A DNA stretch of 33,577 nt from Candidatus Onthomonas avicola (GCA_018710845.1 DVJB01000054.1:1-33577), one strand, 5' to 3'. Shown: positions 1 through 9,499, counted from the stretch's first letter. Notes: generated from the sequence alone by a model not told the origin. A program made the numbers and translations.

Positions 1-35
1 ATGTTAAAATAGAAAAAACATGGGGAGGGAGAGAG

Positions 36-710
36 ATGTTTCAAATTCTGCTTGTGGAAGATGACCGGGAGCTGAACCGGACGGTCTGTTCCTATCTGAA
101 TCAGAACAGCTATCAGGTGACCGGCTGCCTGAATGTCAACGAGGCCTACGACGCGATGTACGGCGGCACCCCCTTTGACCTGATTATCTCCGATATCATG
201 ATGCCGGGGGTGGACGGCTTCGAGTTTGCCAGGACGGTCCGGGAACAGAACCAGGAGATTCCGATCCTGTTCATGCCCGCGCGGGACGACTTTGCGTCTA
301 AGCGGCGGGGCTTTCGCACCGGGATTGACGACTATATGGTCAAGCCGGTCAACCTGGACGAGCTGTTGCTGCGGATCGAGGCGCTGATGCGCCGCGCCCG
401 GATCGCCGCGAGCCGCCATCTCACGGTGGGGGGCCTCACGCTGGACGCGGAGGAGCGCACCGCGTATCTCAACGGGCAGGAGGTCCCCCTGACCGTGCGG
501 GAGTTCAACCTGCTCTACAAGCTGCTGTCCTATCCGCGCAAGACCTTCACCCGTTCCCAGCTGATGGACGAATTCTGGGACAGCGCGACCTCCTCCGGCC
601 CCCGGACGGTGGATGTCTATATGACCAAGCTGCGCAACAAATTTGCCGGCTGCGACGACTTTGAGATTGTCACTGTGCACGGCCTGGGCTACAAGGCGGT
701 CCTGAAATGA
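36..710 (+). CDS. OmpR-family response regulator
   Basis: DNA-binding response regulator of 224 residues. The receiver domain (about 1-118) shows the acidic pair in VEDD, the phosphoacceptor Asp53 in ISDIMMPG and Lys103 in MVKP. A winged-helix Trans_reg_C domain follows (about 128-222, ending GLGYKAVLK). It should be phosphorylated by the kinase encoded immediately downstream, whose ATG overlaps this stop (ATGA), and then bind direct repeats near target promoters. Oddity: the conserved Thr/Ser of the beta4 switch (normally LTAR) is Pro81 here (FMPAR), so the classical phosphorylation-coupled hydroxyl is missing. The start is supported by a purine-rich ribosome site (ggggagggagagag). The sequence upstream lies outside the window, so more operon members could precede it. 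Target genes are unknown; the downstream membrane proteins are the obvious candidates. Confidence 0.93.
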   Translation: MFQILLVEDDRELNRTVCSYLNQNSYQVTGCLNVNEAYDAMYGGTPFDLIISDIMMPGVDGFEFARTVREQNQEIPILFMPARDDFASKRRGFRTGIDDYMVKPVNLDELLLRIEALMRRARIAASRHLTVGGLTLDAEERTAYLNGQEVPLTVREFNLLYKLLSYPRKTFTRSQLMDEFWDSATSSGPRTVDVYMTKLRNKFAGCDDFEIVTVHGLGYKAVLK

Positions 711-1816
711 GGGCGGCGGAGAAGAGGCGGAGGGTGCGCTGGCTGTTTTCCCTCCGACGTTATCTCATCTTCTTTGCGCTGATGGCCTTTGTGATCACCT
801 GCTGTATGCTGCTTTTTCTCAACAGCGTGCTCCAGTCGACGGGGTGGGTTTTGACGCGGGACCATGTGGAGCAGGCGGCCAAGCTGACATTTGCCAACGT
901 GGTGCTGCTGAGCCTGCTGTGCACTGTGATTGACGGCATCCGGCGCAGATTTATGGTCGAGCGCCCGGTCCGGCAGATTATCCGGGCGGCGGACCGGATC
1001 ATACAGGGGGATTTCTCCGTGCGGGTTCCGCCTGTCGGCAACGCCGATGACGGGGACGGATTTGCCATCATCGCCGCGTATTTCAACCAGATGGCCGGGG
1101 AGCTCTCTGGCATTGAGACGCTGCGCACCGATTTTATCGCCAACGTCTCCCATGAGATGAAGACACCGCTGGCGGTGATTCAGAACTACGGGACGATGCT
1201 CCAACAGCCCGGCCTGCCGGAGGAGAAGCGGATCGAGTACGCCAAGGCGGTCACCGACGCCTCGCGCAGGCTGGCCAACCTGATGACCAATATCCTCAAG
1301 CTGAACCGCCTGGAAAACCAGCAGATCTATCCCGAGGCGAAGACATATGACCTGGGAGAGCAGCTGTGCGAGTGTATGCTGGCCTTTGAGGGCGCCTGGG
1401 AGGAAAAGGAGCTGGAGATCTCTGCCGATCTGGAGGAGAACGTGCTGGTCAAGACGGACGCAGAGCTGCTCTCCCTGGTGTGGAACAACCTGTTTTCCAA
1501 TGCCGTCAAGTTTACCGAGCCGCACGGCACGGTGTCGGTGTCGCTGCATGTGGAGGGCGCTGACGCGGTGGTCCGGGTGTCCGATACCGGCTGCGGCATC
1601 TCGCCGGAGGTCGGAAAGCACATGTTTGAGAAGTTCTATCAGGGAGATACCTCCCACGCGACCCAGGGCAACGGCCTGGGCCTCGCCCTGGTCAAGCGGG
1701 TGATCGACATCGTGGGCGGAGAGATCTCCGTGGAGAGCCAGGTGGGCGTGGGAAGTACCTTCACCGTGCGATTGGAGAGAAGAGAAGATGAAGCGATGGA
1801 AAAGCCTTCTGCATAG
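707..1816 (+). CDS. Sensor histidine kinase (HAMP, HisKA, HATPase)
   Basis: Membrane sensor kinase of 369 residues and partner of the preceding regulator, with a 4-base overlap. A basic N-terminus leads into TM1 (about 18-40). A very short outer loop of some 20 residues follows, then TM2 (about 60-80), a HAMP-like linker (about 80-135), a HisKA domain with His149 in NVSHEMKTPL, and a HATPase with N box NNLFSNAVKF, G1 box SDTGCGIS and G2 box GNGLGLALVK. All catalytic boxes look intact. The tiny extracytoplasmic loop resembles intramembrane-sensing kinases, which sense membrane or transporter state rather than soluble ligands; that role is an inference. Its end overlaps the next gene by 29 bases, indicating co-translation. 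Confidence 0.92.
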   Translation: MRAAEKRRRVRWLFSLRRYLIFFALMAFVITCCMLLFLNSVLQSTGWVLTRDHVEQAAKLTFANVVLLSLLCTVIDGIRRRFMVERPVRQIIRAADRIIQGDFSVRVPPVGNADDGDGFAIIAAYFNQMAGELSGIETLRTDFIANVSHEMKTPLAVIQNYGTMLQQPGLPEEKRIEYAKAVTDASRRLANLMTNILKLNRLENQQIYPEAKTYDLGEQLCECMLAFEGAWEEKELEISADLEENVLVKTDAELLSLVWNNLFSNAVKFTEPHGTVSVSLHVEGADAVVRVSDTGCGISPEVGKHMFEKFYQGDTSHATQGNGLGLALVKRVIDIVGGEISVESQVGVGSTFTVRLERREDEAMEKPSA

Positions 1817-2666
1817 ATTCCTGTTTCCCGGACCGGCCGTGGTGCTGCTCAGTGTCCCGGTGGGCTTCGGGCTGCTGGCCTATGCCTTTTTATTCGCCGG
1901 GGAAGACAGCCCGGTGGCCTACCTTTCCTATGTGCTCTCGGCCTACTCGCTGACGGTGGTCTGCGCCGCCCTGATCAAGGTGGTCCCGCAGGGAAGAGCG
2001 TGGCTGCTGCGCAATCCGCTGGTGCACCGCTATCTCTCCGACGTCCCGTTTCAGCTGCGCGTATCGCTCTACGGTTCGCTGCTGGTCAATCTCCTGTATG
2101 CGCTCATGAACGCCTGGTCCGGGCTGTTTTACCGCTCGCCCTGGTTCGGCTCCCTGGCCGCGTACTATATCTGCCTGTCCGTGATGCGCTTCTCTCTCGT
2201 CCGGTACGCCCACCGGCACGGCTTTGGGGAGAACCACGAAGCGGAGTGGAGGCGGTACCGGCTGTGCGGGATCGTGCTGATCGTGATGAATCTCGCGCTG
2301 GCCGGCGTGGTTATTCTGGTGCTGCATCGGGGAGGAGGCTTTTCCTACGGCGGCTCGCTCATCTACGCCATGGCGCTGTATACCTTTTATATCACGATCA
2401 GCTCTGTGGTTCACGTGGTCCGCTACCGGAGATACAACAGCCCTGTGATGTCGGCCGCCAAGCGGATCAATCTGGTGGCGGCGCTGGTCTCCATGCTCTC
2501 TCTCGAGACGGCCATGCTGACCCGGTTTGGGAGCAGTGAGGATGCGCCCTATTTCCGGCCGCTTATGACGGCGTCCACCGGAGGGGCCGTGTGTCTCATC
2601 GTGGTGGTCATGGGCATCTCTATGACGGTTCACGCAAACAGACAGCTGAAGAGCGCGAAGTCTTGA
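1788..2666 (+). CDS. Polytopic membrane protein of unknown function
   Basis: Protein of 292 residues that I do not recognise as a named family. It has several strongly hydrophobic stretches, roughly residues 14-37, 43-65, 94-112, 122-137, 158-178, 185-210, 225-245 and 262-280, consistent with seven or eight membrane helices. Short basic loops (RYAHRHG, RYRRYNS) are probably cytoplasmic. No catalytic motif is visible. The start ATG at 1788 follows a GGAGAGAAGAGAAG ribosome site and lies inside the end of the kinase gene, so it is probably translationally coupled to the two-component system. It could be an accessory sensor or a target of that system. A second small membrane protein follows 44 bases downstream. 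Confidence 0.8.
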   Translation: MKRWKSLLHRFLFPGPAVVLLSVPVGFGLLAYAFLFAGEDSPVAYLSYVLSAYSLTVVCAALIKVVPQGRAWLLRNPLVHRYLSDVPFQLRVSLYGSLLVNLLYALMNAWSGLFYRSPWFGSLAAYYICLSVMRFSLVRYAHRHGFGENHEAEWRRYRLCGIVLIVMNLALAGVVILVLHRGGGFSYGGSLIYAMALYTFYITISSVVHVVRYRRYNSPVMSAAKRINLVAALVSMLSLETAMLTRFGSSEDAPYFRPLMTASTGGAVCLIVVVMGISMTVHANRQLKSAKS

Positions 2667-2710
2667 CCCATTTTATCTTGGGATTATTTGACAGAAGAGG
2701 AAGCGTACCT

Positions 2711-3091
2711 ATGGAACATCGGGAAGACACCTTTCAATATACCTATTCTGCCAAGCAGCAGGAAGAGGTGCAGCGCATCCGGAAGAAGTATCTCCCCCGC
2801 CAGGAGGACAAGATGGAGCAGCTGCGCCAGCTGGACCGGAGCAGCACGCGCAAGGGGACCGTGGTCTCCGTCATTGTGGGCGTGGCCGGCTGTCTGCTGA
2901 TGGGCATCGGCATGTGCTGTACGATGGTCTGGATGGGCTGGCTGTTTGTCCCGGGCATTATCCTGGGGCTGCTGGGCATCGCAGTGATGGCCGCCGCCTA
3001 TCCCCTTTATAACAGCATCACCCGGCGGGAGCGCGAGCGGCTGGCCCCGCAGATTCTGAAGCTGACGGAGGAGCTGTCGCAGTCGGAGTAG
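2711..3091 (+). CDS. Small two-helix membrane protein, unknown function
   Basis: Protein of 126 residues. The first 50 are charged and probably helical or coiled coil (many Q, E, K and R). Two membrane helices follow (about 56-77 and 81-105) separated by a very short turn, then a charged tail. The start is set at ATG 2711 because GAGGAAGCGTACCT precedes it; the same frame is open further upstream into the previous gene, but no good ribosome site is seen there. It is the last gene of the block that begins with the two-component system and is followed by a strong hairpin terminator. No family assignment is possible from the sequence alone. Confidence 0.7.
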   Translation: MEHREDTFQYTYSAKQQEEVQRIRKKYLPRQEDKMEQLRQLDRSSTRKGTVVSVIVGVAGCLLMGIGMCCTMVWMGWLFVPGIILGLLGIAVMAAAYPLYNSITRRERERLAPQILKLTEELSQSE

Positions 3092-3119
3092 CGGCCTCCG
3101 ATTCAGAACGCATAAAAAG

Positions 3120-3163
3120 AAGTTGCAGAGTACCGCTGTAGAAACAGTACTCTGCAACTTTTT
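3120..3163 (+). terminator. Bidirectional intrinsic terminator
   Basis: A perfect 14-bp stem (3120-3133 with 3147-3160) around a 13-base loop. It is followed by a T-rich run on the plus strand and preceded by an A-rich run (aaaaag), so it can also end minus-strand transcripts. It sits between convergent transcription units: the membrane protein block and gltBD. Confidence 0.9.
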
Positions 3164-3233
3164 ACATTTTCTTTTTAAGATCGAGGTGTGCGTTTTGACT
3201 TTTAAAGGTGAAATGTCTCTGAATGGCAGGGCC

Positions 3234-4718
3234 TCAGAGGAAGGAGTAGCCCATCAGGTACTCGTCCACCTCGCGCGCGCAGCCGCGGCCCTCCGCCACA
3301 CCCCAGACGACGAGGGACTGGCCCCGGTGCATGTCGCCGGCGGTAAAGACCTTGTCCACGTTGGTGTGGTAGTGGCCCTCTTCCGTCTTCACGTTGGTGC
3401 GGGCGTTGACCTCCACCCCGAAGGCGTCGGTCACATAGGACTGGCTGCCGAGGAAGCCGGCGGCGATGAGCAGGAGCTGGCAGGGGAGAGTCTCCTCGCT
3501 GCCCTCCACTGGGACCATCCGCATCCGCCCGGTCTGCTCGTCCTTCTGGCTCTCCAGGTGGACGATGGTCACGGCGCACAGCTTGCCGTTCTCGTCGGCG
3601 TGGAACTCCTTCACCGTCGTCTGGTACAGCCGGGGATCGTGGCCGAAGACGGCGATCGCCTCCTCATGGCCGTAATCCGTCTTGCACACGCGCGGCCACT
3701 GGGGCCAGGGGTTATTGGCCGCCCGGGTGTCCGGGAGCTTGGGCATCATCTCCAGGGCGGTGATGCTCCGGCAGCCGTGGCGGATGCAGGTGCCGATGCA
3801 GTCGTTGCCGGTGTCGCCGCCGCCGACGACGATGACGTCCTTGTCCTTTGCGGAGATATACTTCCCGTCCGCCAGGCCGGAGTCGAGCAGGCTCTTGGTG
3901 TTCGCGCGCAGGAAATCCACCGCGAAGTGGATCCCCTCCGCCTCGCGGCCGGGGTTGTTCAGGTCGCGCGGATTGGACGCGCCGCAGCAGAGCACCACCG
4001 CGTCAAACTCGTCCAGCAGCTCCTGGGCGGACTTGTCCACCCCGATGTTGCAGCCGGTGACGAAGGTGACGCCCTCCTTTGTCATCAGGTCCACCCGGCG
4101 CTGGACGACCGACTTGTCCAGCTTCATATTGGGGATGCCGTACATCAGCAGTCCGCCGACTCGGTCAAACCGCTCGAAGACGGTGACCCAGTGGCCGCGG
4201 TGGTTGAGCTGGTCTGCTACGGCGAGGCCGGAGGGGCCAGACCCCACCACCGCCACGTGTTTCCCGGAGCGGACCTTGGGAATCTGCGGCTGAATCAGTC
4301 CGTTGGCAAAGCCGTACTCGATCAGAGCCAGCTCGTTGTCATGCACGGTCACCGGCTCCCCGTGCATCCCGCAGGTGCAGCCCGCCTCGCACAGGGCGGG
4401 GCAGACGCGGCCGGTGAACTCGGGGAAGTTGCTCGTCTTGCACAGTCGGGAGAGCGCGTGCTCCCAGTTGCCGCGATAGATCATGTCGTTCCACTCGGGG
4501 ATCAGATTGTGCAGCGGGCAGCCGGTATACATGCCGCCCAGCATCACCCCCGACTGGCAGAAGGGGACGCCGCAGTCCATGCAGCGCGCGCCCTGCCGCT
4601 CCCGCTCCTCCACAGAGAGGGGGGGATGAAATTCGTTGAAGTTCTTAATCCGTTCCAGGGGCTCCACCGAGGGGTTGCCCTGACGGTCATAGTCCAAAAA
4701 ACCGGTCAGCTTACCCAT
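3234..4718 (-). CDS. gltD: Glutamate synthase small subunit
   Basis: Beta subunit of NADPH-dependent glutamate synthase (GOGAT), 494 residues, the usual length. It takes electrons from NADPH through FAD and iron-sulfur clusters to the large subunit, which makes glutamate from 2-oxoglutarate and glutamine. The N-terminal region carries the cluster cysteines ([12 protein letters not shown], then TGCPLHN, and a second set [12 protein letters not shown]). The FAD-binding glycine motif is [15 protein letters not shown] and the NADPH-binding motif is [13 protein letters not shown]. The C-terminal ATGD-type flavin motif appears as [14 protein letters not shown]. It starts 15 bases after the gltB stop with AGGAGGGAGCACAAC as ribosome site, so the two subunits form one operon (gltB first). 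Confidence 0.96.
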   Translation of the reverse strand: MGKLTGFLDYDRQGNPSVEPLERIKNFNEFHPPLSVEERERQGARCMDCGVPFCQSGVMLGGMYTGCPLHNLIPEWNDMIYRGNWEHALSRLCKTSNFPEFTGRVCPALCEAGCTCGMHGEPVTVHDNELALIEYGFANGLIQPQIPKVRSGKHVAVVGSGPSGLAVADQLNHRGHWVTVFERFDRVGGLLMYGIPNMKLDKSVVQRRVDLMTKEGVTFVTGCNIGVDKSAQELLDEFDAVVLCCGASNPRDLNNPGREAEGIHFAVDFLRANTKSLLDSGLADGKYISAKDKDVIVVGGGDTGNDCIGTCIRHGCRSITALEMMPKLPDTRAANNPWPQWPRVCKTDYGHEEAIAVFGHDPRLYQTTVKEFHADENGKLCAVTIVHLESQKDEQTGRMRMVPVEGSEETLPCQLLLIAAGFLGSQSYVTDAFGVEVNARTNVKTEEGHYHTNVDKVFTAGDMHRGQSLVVWGVAEGRGCAREVDEYLMGYSFL

Positions 4719-4733
4719 GTTGTGCTCCCTCCT

Positions 4734-7700
4734 TTAGTGCTGGTTGACGACGGCGTAAAACGCGTCGATCTCGGCCTCCTGGCGGGACATGCCCTTCTCC
4801 TCCCGCTGGGCGATGGCCTGGAGCATCCGGTTGTAATCCCGGGGCATAATCTTCTTGAAGTTGGGCAGGTAGTCGTCAAAGTGGTCCAGAATCTCCTGCC
4901 CCAGCGCAGAGCCGGTGGCCTTCACGTGACGGGTGATCAGTTCTTTGAGCTCGAGGATATCGTGCTTTTCCGTCACTGTCTCCATGGAGACCATCGCCTT
5001 GTTCACCCGCATATACAGGTCGCGCTTGCGGTCGAGCACGTAGGCGATGCCGCCGGACATGCCGGCCGCGAAGTTCTTGCCCGTCGGGCCGAGGATGACT
5101 GCCCGGCCGCCGGTCATATACTCGCAGCCGTGGTCGCCCACGCCCTCGACGACGGCAGTCGCGCCCGAGTTGCGCACGCAGAAGCGCTCGCCGGCCACGC
5201 CGCACAGATATGCCTCGCCGCCGGTGGCACCATAGAGGGCGACGTTGCCGATGAGGATGTTCTCCTCCGGGCGGAAGCGGCTGTTCTTGGGCGGGTAGAC
5301 GATGATCTTGCCGCCGGAGAGGCCCTTGCCGAGATAGTCGTTCGAGTCGCCCTCCAGCTCCAGGGTCAGTCCCTTGGGGATGAACGCGCCGAAAGACTGT
5401 CCGCCGCCGCCATGGCACTTGACGACATAGGTGTCGTCCGGCAGATTGTTGTGGTGCAGCCGGGTGATCTCCGAGCCGAAGATGGTGCCTAACGTCCGGT
5501 CGGTGGAGGTGACGTCGATCTCAATGCGCTGCGGCTTGCCCTTCTGGAGGTTCTTGCCCATCTTGGCCAGCAGGACGGACTCGTCCAGCGTCTTCTCCAG
5601 GGCGAAGTCGTAGAGGTTGGCGGGGTCAAAGTGCTGCGGGTGCTCCTTGTCTAGCCATGGGTTGTTCAGGATTCGGGAGAGGTCCACGGTGGCGGCGCGG
5701 TCGGTGACCATCTTCTCACGCACTTGGAGCAGGTCGGAGCGTCCCACCATCTCCTCGACGGTGCGGATGCCGAGCTTGGCCATGATCTCGCGCAGCTCCT
5801 GGGCGATATAGCGCATGTAGTTTTCCACATACTCGGGCTTGCCGATAAAGCGCTTGCGCAGCTCGGGATTCTGGGTGGCGATGCCCATCGGGCAGGTGTC
5901 CAGGTTGCACACCCGCATCATCACGCAGCCCATGGCGACCATCGGGCCGGTGCCAAAGCCGAACTCCTCCGCGCCCAGCAGGCAGGCAATCGCCACGTCG
6001 CGGCCGGTCATCAGCTTGGAGTCCGCCTCGATGACGATGCGCGAGCGCAGGTCATTCTGAATCAGAGTCTGATGCGTCTCCGCCACGCCCAGCTCCCAGG
6101 GGAGGCCGGCGTTGTGGATGGAGCTCTTGGGCGCGGCGCCCGAGCCGCCGTCGTAGCCGGAGATGAGCACCACCTGGGCGCCCGCCTTGGCCACGCCTGC
6201 GGCGATGGTACCCACGCCCGCCTCCGAGACCAGCTTGACGTTGATGCGGGCCCTCCGGTTGGCGTTCTTCAGGTCGAAGATGAGCTGGGCCAAGTCCTCG
6301 ATGGAGTAGATGTCGTGGTGCGGCGGGGGAGAGATCAGCGGCACGCCGGGGGTAGAGTAGCGCGTCTTGGCCACCCAGGGATAGACCTTCGCGCCGGGCA
6401 GGTGACCGCCCTCGCCGGGCTTTGCGCCCTGCGCCATCTTGATCTGAATCTCGTTGGCGCTCATGAGGTATTCGCTGGTGACGCCGAAGCGGGCGGAGGC
6501 CACCTGCTTAATCTGGCTGTTGCGCTCGGTGCCGTAGCGCTCGGGCGGCTCGCCGCCCTCGCCGGTGTTGGACTTGCCGCCCAGGCGGTTCATGGCAATG
6601 GCCATGCACTCATGCGCCTCGGCGGAGAGACACCCGTAGCTCATCGCCGCGGTCTTGAAGCGCTTGACGATGGACTCGACCGGCTCCACCTCCTCGATCG
6701 GGATGCCGCCGTCCTCCGCCCAGCGGAAGGCCATCAGGCCGCGCAGGGTGTGCGGCTTGTTCTCGTCGTCCACGGCGGCGGAGTACTGCTTGAAGATGGA
6801 GTAGTCCGAGTTCCAGAGCGACTGCTGCAGCAAGCTGATGGTCTTGGGGTTGTAGAGGTGGTCTTCCGCCTCGTCGCCGGCGCGGGCCTTGTGGATGCCG
6901 GTGGAGTCGAGCGAGGTGTCCGTGGTCAGTCCGAGCGGGTCAAAGGCGTGGTTGTGCCGCCACTCCACCACGTCGTCGATCTCCTTGAGGCCGATACCGC
7001 CCACACGAGAGATCGTGTTGGTGAAATACTTCTCAATCACGTCCGGATGGATGCCGACCGCCTCAAAGATCTGCGCCGACTGATAGGACTGAAGGGTGGA
7101 GATGCCCATCTTGGAGGCGATCTTCACGATGCCGTTGAGGATCGCGCGGTTGTAGTCGTCCACAGCGGCGGAGTACTCCTTGTCCAGCAGGTTCTTGTCG
7201 ATCAGCTCGCCGATGCACTCCTGGGCGAGGTAGGGGTTGATCGCCGCCGCGCCGTAGCCGAGCAGGGTGGCGAAGTGGTGCACCTCGCGCGGCTCGGCCG
7301 ACTCGAGGATGATAGAGATCGCCGTGCGCTTGCGCGTGCGGATCTGGTACTGCTCCAGCGCGGAGACGGCGAGCAGGGAGGGGATGGCCACGTGGTTTTC
7401 ATCCACACCGCGGTCGGAGAGGATGATGATATTCGCGCCATTGCGGTAGGCGCGGTCCACCGAGACGAACATCCGGTCGATTGCCCGCTCCAGCGAGGTG
7501 TTCTTGTAGTAGAGCAGGGAGACTGTCTCACAGCGGAAGCCGGGAATTTTCATGTTCCGGATCTTCATCAGGTCGATGCTGGTGAGAATGGGATTGCGGA
7601 TGTGCAGCACCTTGCAGTTTTCCGCCCGATCCTCGAGCAGATTGCCCTCGCGGCCGAGATAGACGGAGGTGTCGGTGACGATCTCCTCGCGGATTGCGTC

Positions 7701-9290
7701 GATCGGTGGGTTGGTCACCTGGGCAAAGAGCTGCTTAAAGTAGTTAAACAGCGGCTGATGCTTCTCCGAGAGCACGGCGAGCGGGATGTCCACGCCCATG
7801 GCGGCGGTGGGCTCCGAGCCGGTCTGCGCCATCTGGAGGATGGAGTTCTTGACCTCCTCGTAAGTGTAGCCAAAGGCCTTGTAGAGCCTGTCGCGCTGCT
7901 CCTGGGTGTAGCTGTCCACCTTGTGGTTGGGAATCTTCAGGTCCTTGAGCTCCACCAGATTCATATCCAGCCACTCACCGTAAGGCTCGCGGGCCGCGTA
8001 GCCCTCCTTGAGCTCGTCGTCGGTGATTAGGCGGCCGGCGACAGTGTCCACCAGCAGCATCTTACCCGGCTGCAGGCGGGACTTCTGGACGATTTTCTCC
8101 GGCGGGATATCGAGCACGCCCACCTCAGAGGCGAGGATGAGCTGGTCGTCGTCGGTAATATAGTAGCGAGAGGGGCGCAGGCCGTTGCGGTCGAGCACGG
8201 CGCCCACGCAGTCGCCGTCAGAGAAGAGGATAGAGGCCGGGCCGTCCCACGGCTCCATCATGGTGGCGTAGTAGCGGTACATATCCCGCTTGGCGCGCGA
8301 CATATTCTTGTCGTTCATCCACGGCTCGGGAATGCAGAGCATCACCGCCATCGGCAGGTCGATGCCGTTCATCACGAGGAACTCCAGCGTGTTGTCCAGC
8401 CGGGCGGAGTCCGAGCCGGAGGGATTGATGACGGGATAGACCTTGTCCAGGTCATCTCCGCTCATAATCCGGGAGGTCATCGTCTCCTCGCGGGCGAGCA
8501 TGCGGTCCACATTGCCGCGGATGGTGTTGATCTCACCGTTGTGGAGGATGAAGCGGTTGGGGTGCGCGCGCTCCCAGCTCGGATTCGTGTTAGTGGAAAA
8601 GCGGGAGTGGACCATTGCGATGGCGGACTCATAGTCGTGATCCTGCAGATCGCAGTAAAACTCGCGCAGCTCGGAGACGAGGAACATGCCCTTGTAGACG
8701 ATCGTCCGGCTGGAGCAGGAGGCAACGTAGGTGTTGTCATTGGACTGCTCAAAGACCCGGCGGGCGATATAGAGCTTGCGGTCAAAGGGCAGTCCGCGCT
8801 CCACTTTTTCCGGGCGGCGGACAAAGGCCTGCTCGATATAGGGCATGCACGCGCGCGCCTTCTGCCCGAGGATCTCCGGCCGGACGGGTACCGTGCGCCA
8901 GCCGAGCAGCTCCATCCCTTCCTTTTCCACAATGATCTCGAACATCTTCTTGGCCTGCCCGCGGGCGAGCGTGTTCTGGGGGAAGAAGAACATGCCGATG
9001 CCGTAATCCCGCTCTCCGCCCAGCGCGATGCCGGCCTGAGCGGCCGCTTTGGAAAAGAATTTATGACTGATCTGCAGCATAATGCCCACGCCGTCACCGG
9101 TCTTGCCCTCCGCGTCCTTGCCGGCGCGGTGCTCCAGCTTTTCGACGATCTTCAGCGCGTTGTCCACTGTGGCGTAGGTCTTGCGGCCCTTGATATCCAC
9201 CACGCCGCCGATGCCGCAGGCATCATGCTCTAACCGGGGGTCATATAATCCCTGTGCAGGGATCGTGGTCTCAGTCCTGTTCGGTTGCAT
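4734..9290 (-). CDS. gltB: Glutamate synthase large subunit
   Basis: Alpha subunit of GOGAT, 1518 residues. Domain order: class II glutamine amidotransferase with the catalytic Cys25 (DACGIGG) after a 24-residue propeptide that must be removed; a central linker domain (about 470-760); the FMN-binding synthase barrel (about 830-1200) with the 3Fe-4S cysteines in GCVMMRVCNLDTC (about 1120-1135); and the C-terminal GXGXG beta-helix domain (about 1270-1460). The frame stays open for 41 more codons upstream, but ATG 9290 is preferred because AAAGGGGAAAATTAAC precedes it and the propeptide then has normal length. It forms an operon with gltD. The roughly 200-base leader is highly structured and separated from dapL by a terminator, so this gene probably has its own promoter. 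Confidence 0.96.
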   Translation of the reverse strand: MQPNRTETTIPAQGLYDPRLEHDACGIGGVVDIKGRKTYATVDNALKIVEKLEHRAGKDAEGKTGDGVGIMLQISHKFFSKAAAQAGIALGGERDYGIGMFFFPQNTLARGQAKKMFEIIVEKEGMELLGWRTVPVRPEILGQKARACMPYIEQAFVRRPEKVERGLPFDRKLYIARRVFEQSNDNTYVASCSSRTIVYKGMFLVSELREFYCDLQDHDYESAIAMVHSRFSTNTNPSWERAHPNRFILHNGEINTIRGNVDRMLAREETMTSRIMSGDDLDKVYPVINPSGSDSARLDNTLEFLVMNGIDLPMAVMLCIPEPWMNDKNMSRAKRDMYRYYATMMEPWDGPASILFSDGDCVGAVLDRNGLRPSRYYITDDDQLILASEVGVLDIPPEKIVQKSRLQPGKMLLVDTVAGRLITDDELKEGYAAREPYGEWLDMNLVELKDLKIPNHKVDSYTQEQRDRLYKAFGYTYEEVKNSILQMAQTGSEPTAAMGVDIPLAVLSEKHQPLFNYFKQLFAQVTNPPIDAIREEIVTDTSVYLGREGNLLEDRAENCKVLHIRNPILTSIDLMKIRNMKIPGFRCETVSLLYYKNTSLERAIDRMFVSVDRAYRNGANIIILSDRGVDENHVAIPSLLAVSALEQYQIRTRKRTAISIILESAEPREVHHFATLLGYGAAAINPYLAQECIGELIDKNLLDKEYSAAVDDYNRAILNGIVKIASKMGISTLQSYQSAQIFEAVGIHPDVIEKYFTNTISRVGGIGLKEIDDVVEWRHNHAFDPLGLTTDTSLDSTGIHKARAGDEAEDHLYNPKTISLLQQSLWNSDYSIFKQYSAAVDDENKPHTLRGLMAFRWAEDGGIPIEEVEPVESIVKRFKTAAMSYGCLSAEAHECMAIAMNRLGGKSNTGEGGEPPERYGTERNSQIKQVASARFGVTSEYLMSANEIQIKMAQGAKPGEGGHLPGAKVYPWVAKTRYSTPGVPLISPPPHHDIYSIEDLAQLIFDLKNANRRARINVKLVSEAGVGTIAAGVAKAGAQVVLISGYDGGSGAAPKSSIHNAGLPWELGVAETHQTLIQNDLRSRIVIEADSKLMTGRDVAIACLLGAEEFGFGTGPMVAMGCVMMRVCNLDTCPMGIATQNPELRKRFIGKPEYVENYMRYIAQELREIMAKLGIRTVEEMVGRSDLLQVREKMVTDRAATVDLSRILNNPWLDKEHPQHFDPANLYDFALEKTLDESVLLAKMGKNLQKGKPQRIEIDVTSTDRTLGTIFGSEITRLHHNNLPDDTYVVKCHGGGGQSFGAFIPKGLTLELEGDSNDYLGKGLSGGKIIVYPPKNSRFRPEENILIGNVALYGATGGEAYLCGVAGERFCVRNSGATAVVEGVGDHGCEYMTGGRAVILGPTGKNFAAGMSGGIAYVLDRKRDLYMRVNKAMVSMETVTEKHDILELKELITRHVKATGSALGQEILDHFDDYLPNFKKIMPRDYNRMLQAIAQREEKGMSRQEAEIDAFYAVVNQH

Positions 9291-9473
9291 GTTAATTTTC
9301 CCCTTTCCGGTCCCGCTTCTGCGGGACGCTTGCGGTAATCGGACACCAGGTGCCCTGATAAGCACAAGACACCCCAATGGTTGCTGAAAATGTGCGCGAA
9401 CAACCGCGCGCATTTCAGAGCAGTCTCCCCATTGAGGCGTCTCATGAAATGAGTGTATGGATCTGTTTTATGG
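9291..9473 (-). promoter_or_regulatory. Structured leader of gltBD with candidate ANTAR hexaloop
   Basis: Non-coding leader between the dapL terminator and gltB. In transcript order it contains a palindrome CTCAT-ttc-ATGAG (9441-9453) and then a small hairpin CUC-AAUGGG-GAG (9425-9436) with a six-base loop having A at 1 and G at 4. A long hairpin (9384-9418) follows with a GCGCG/CGCGC core, its own six-base loop GUUGUU and an AUUUUC stretch in the 3' arm. After that come CCAUUG (9375-9380), which can pair back to CAAUGG of the small hairpin, and a GTCCCGC-agaa-GCGGGAC hairpin just before the ribosome site. No convincing -35/-10 pair is visible. I infer RNA-level control; ANTAR recognition is a hypothesis. 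Confidence 0.45.
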
Positions 9474-9499
9474 AAAAAAAGAGCCGGTGCCCCGCGCTC
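9474..9499 (-). terminator. Terminator at the end of dapL
   Basis: GAGC(g)CGG pairs with CCGGCTC across a four-base loop, followed by seven T residues on the minus strand. It overlaps the dapL stop codon and separates the glnA operon from gltBD. Confidence 0.8.

Noticed and set aside
3123-5492. Long plus-strand open frame opposite gltD and gltB
   Set aside because: It is rich in H, V, A, G and L with no domain signature and lies exactly opposite strongly recognisable genes; high-GC coding DNA commonly leaves such antisense frames open.
5724-8030. Long plus-strand open frame opposite gltB
   Set aside because: Antisense shadow of the glutamate synthase reading frame; no ribosome site and no family features.
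9291-9473. T-box, glutamine riboswitch or intrinsic terminator in the gltB leader
   Set aside because: No T-box sequence or glutamine-riboswitch core is recognisable, and the hairpin just before the ribosome site has no T-tract.
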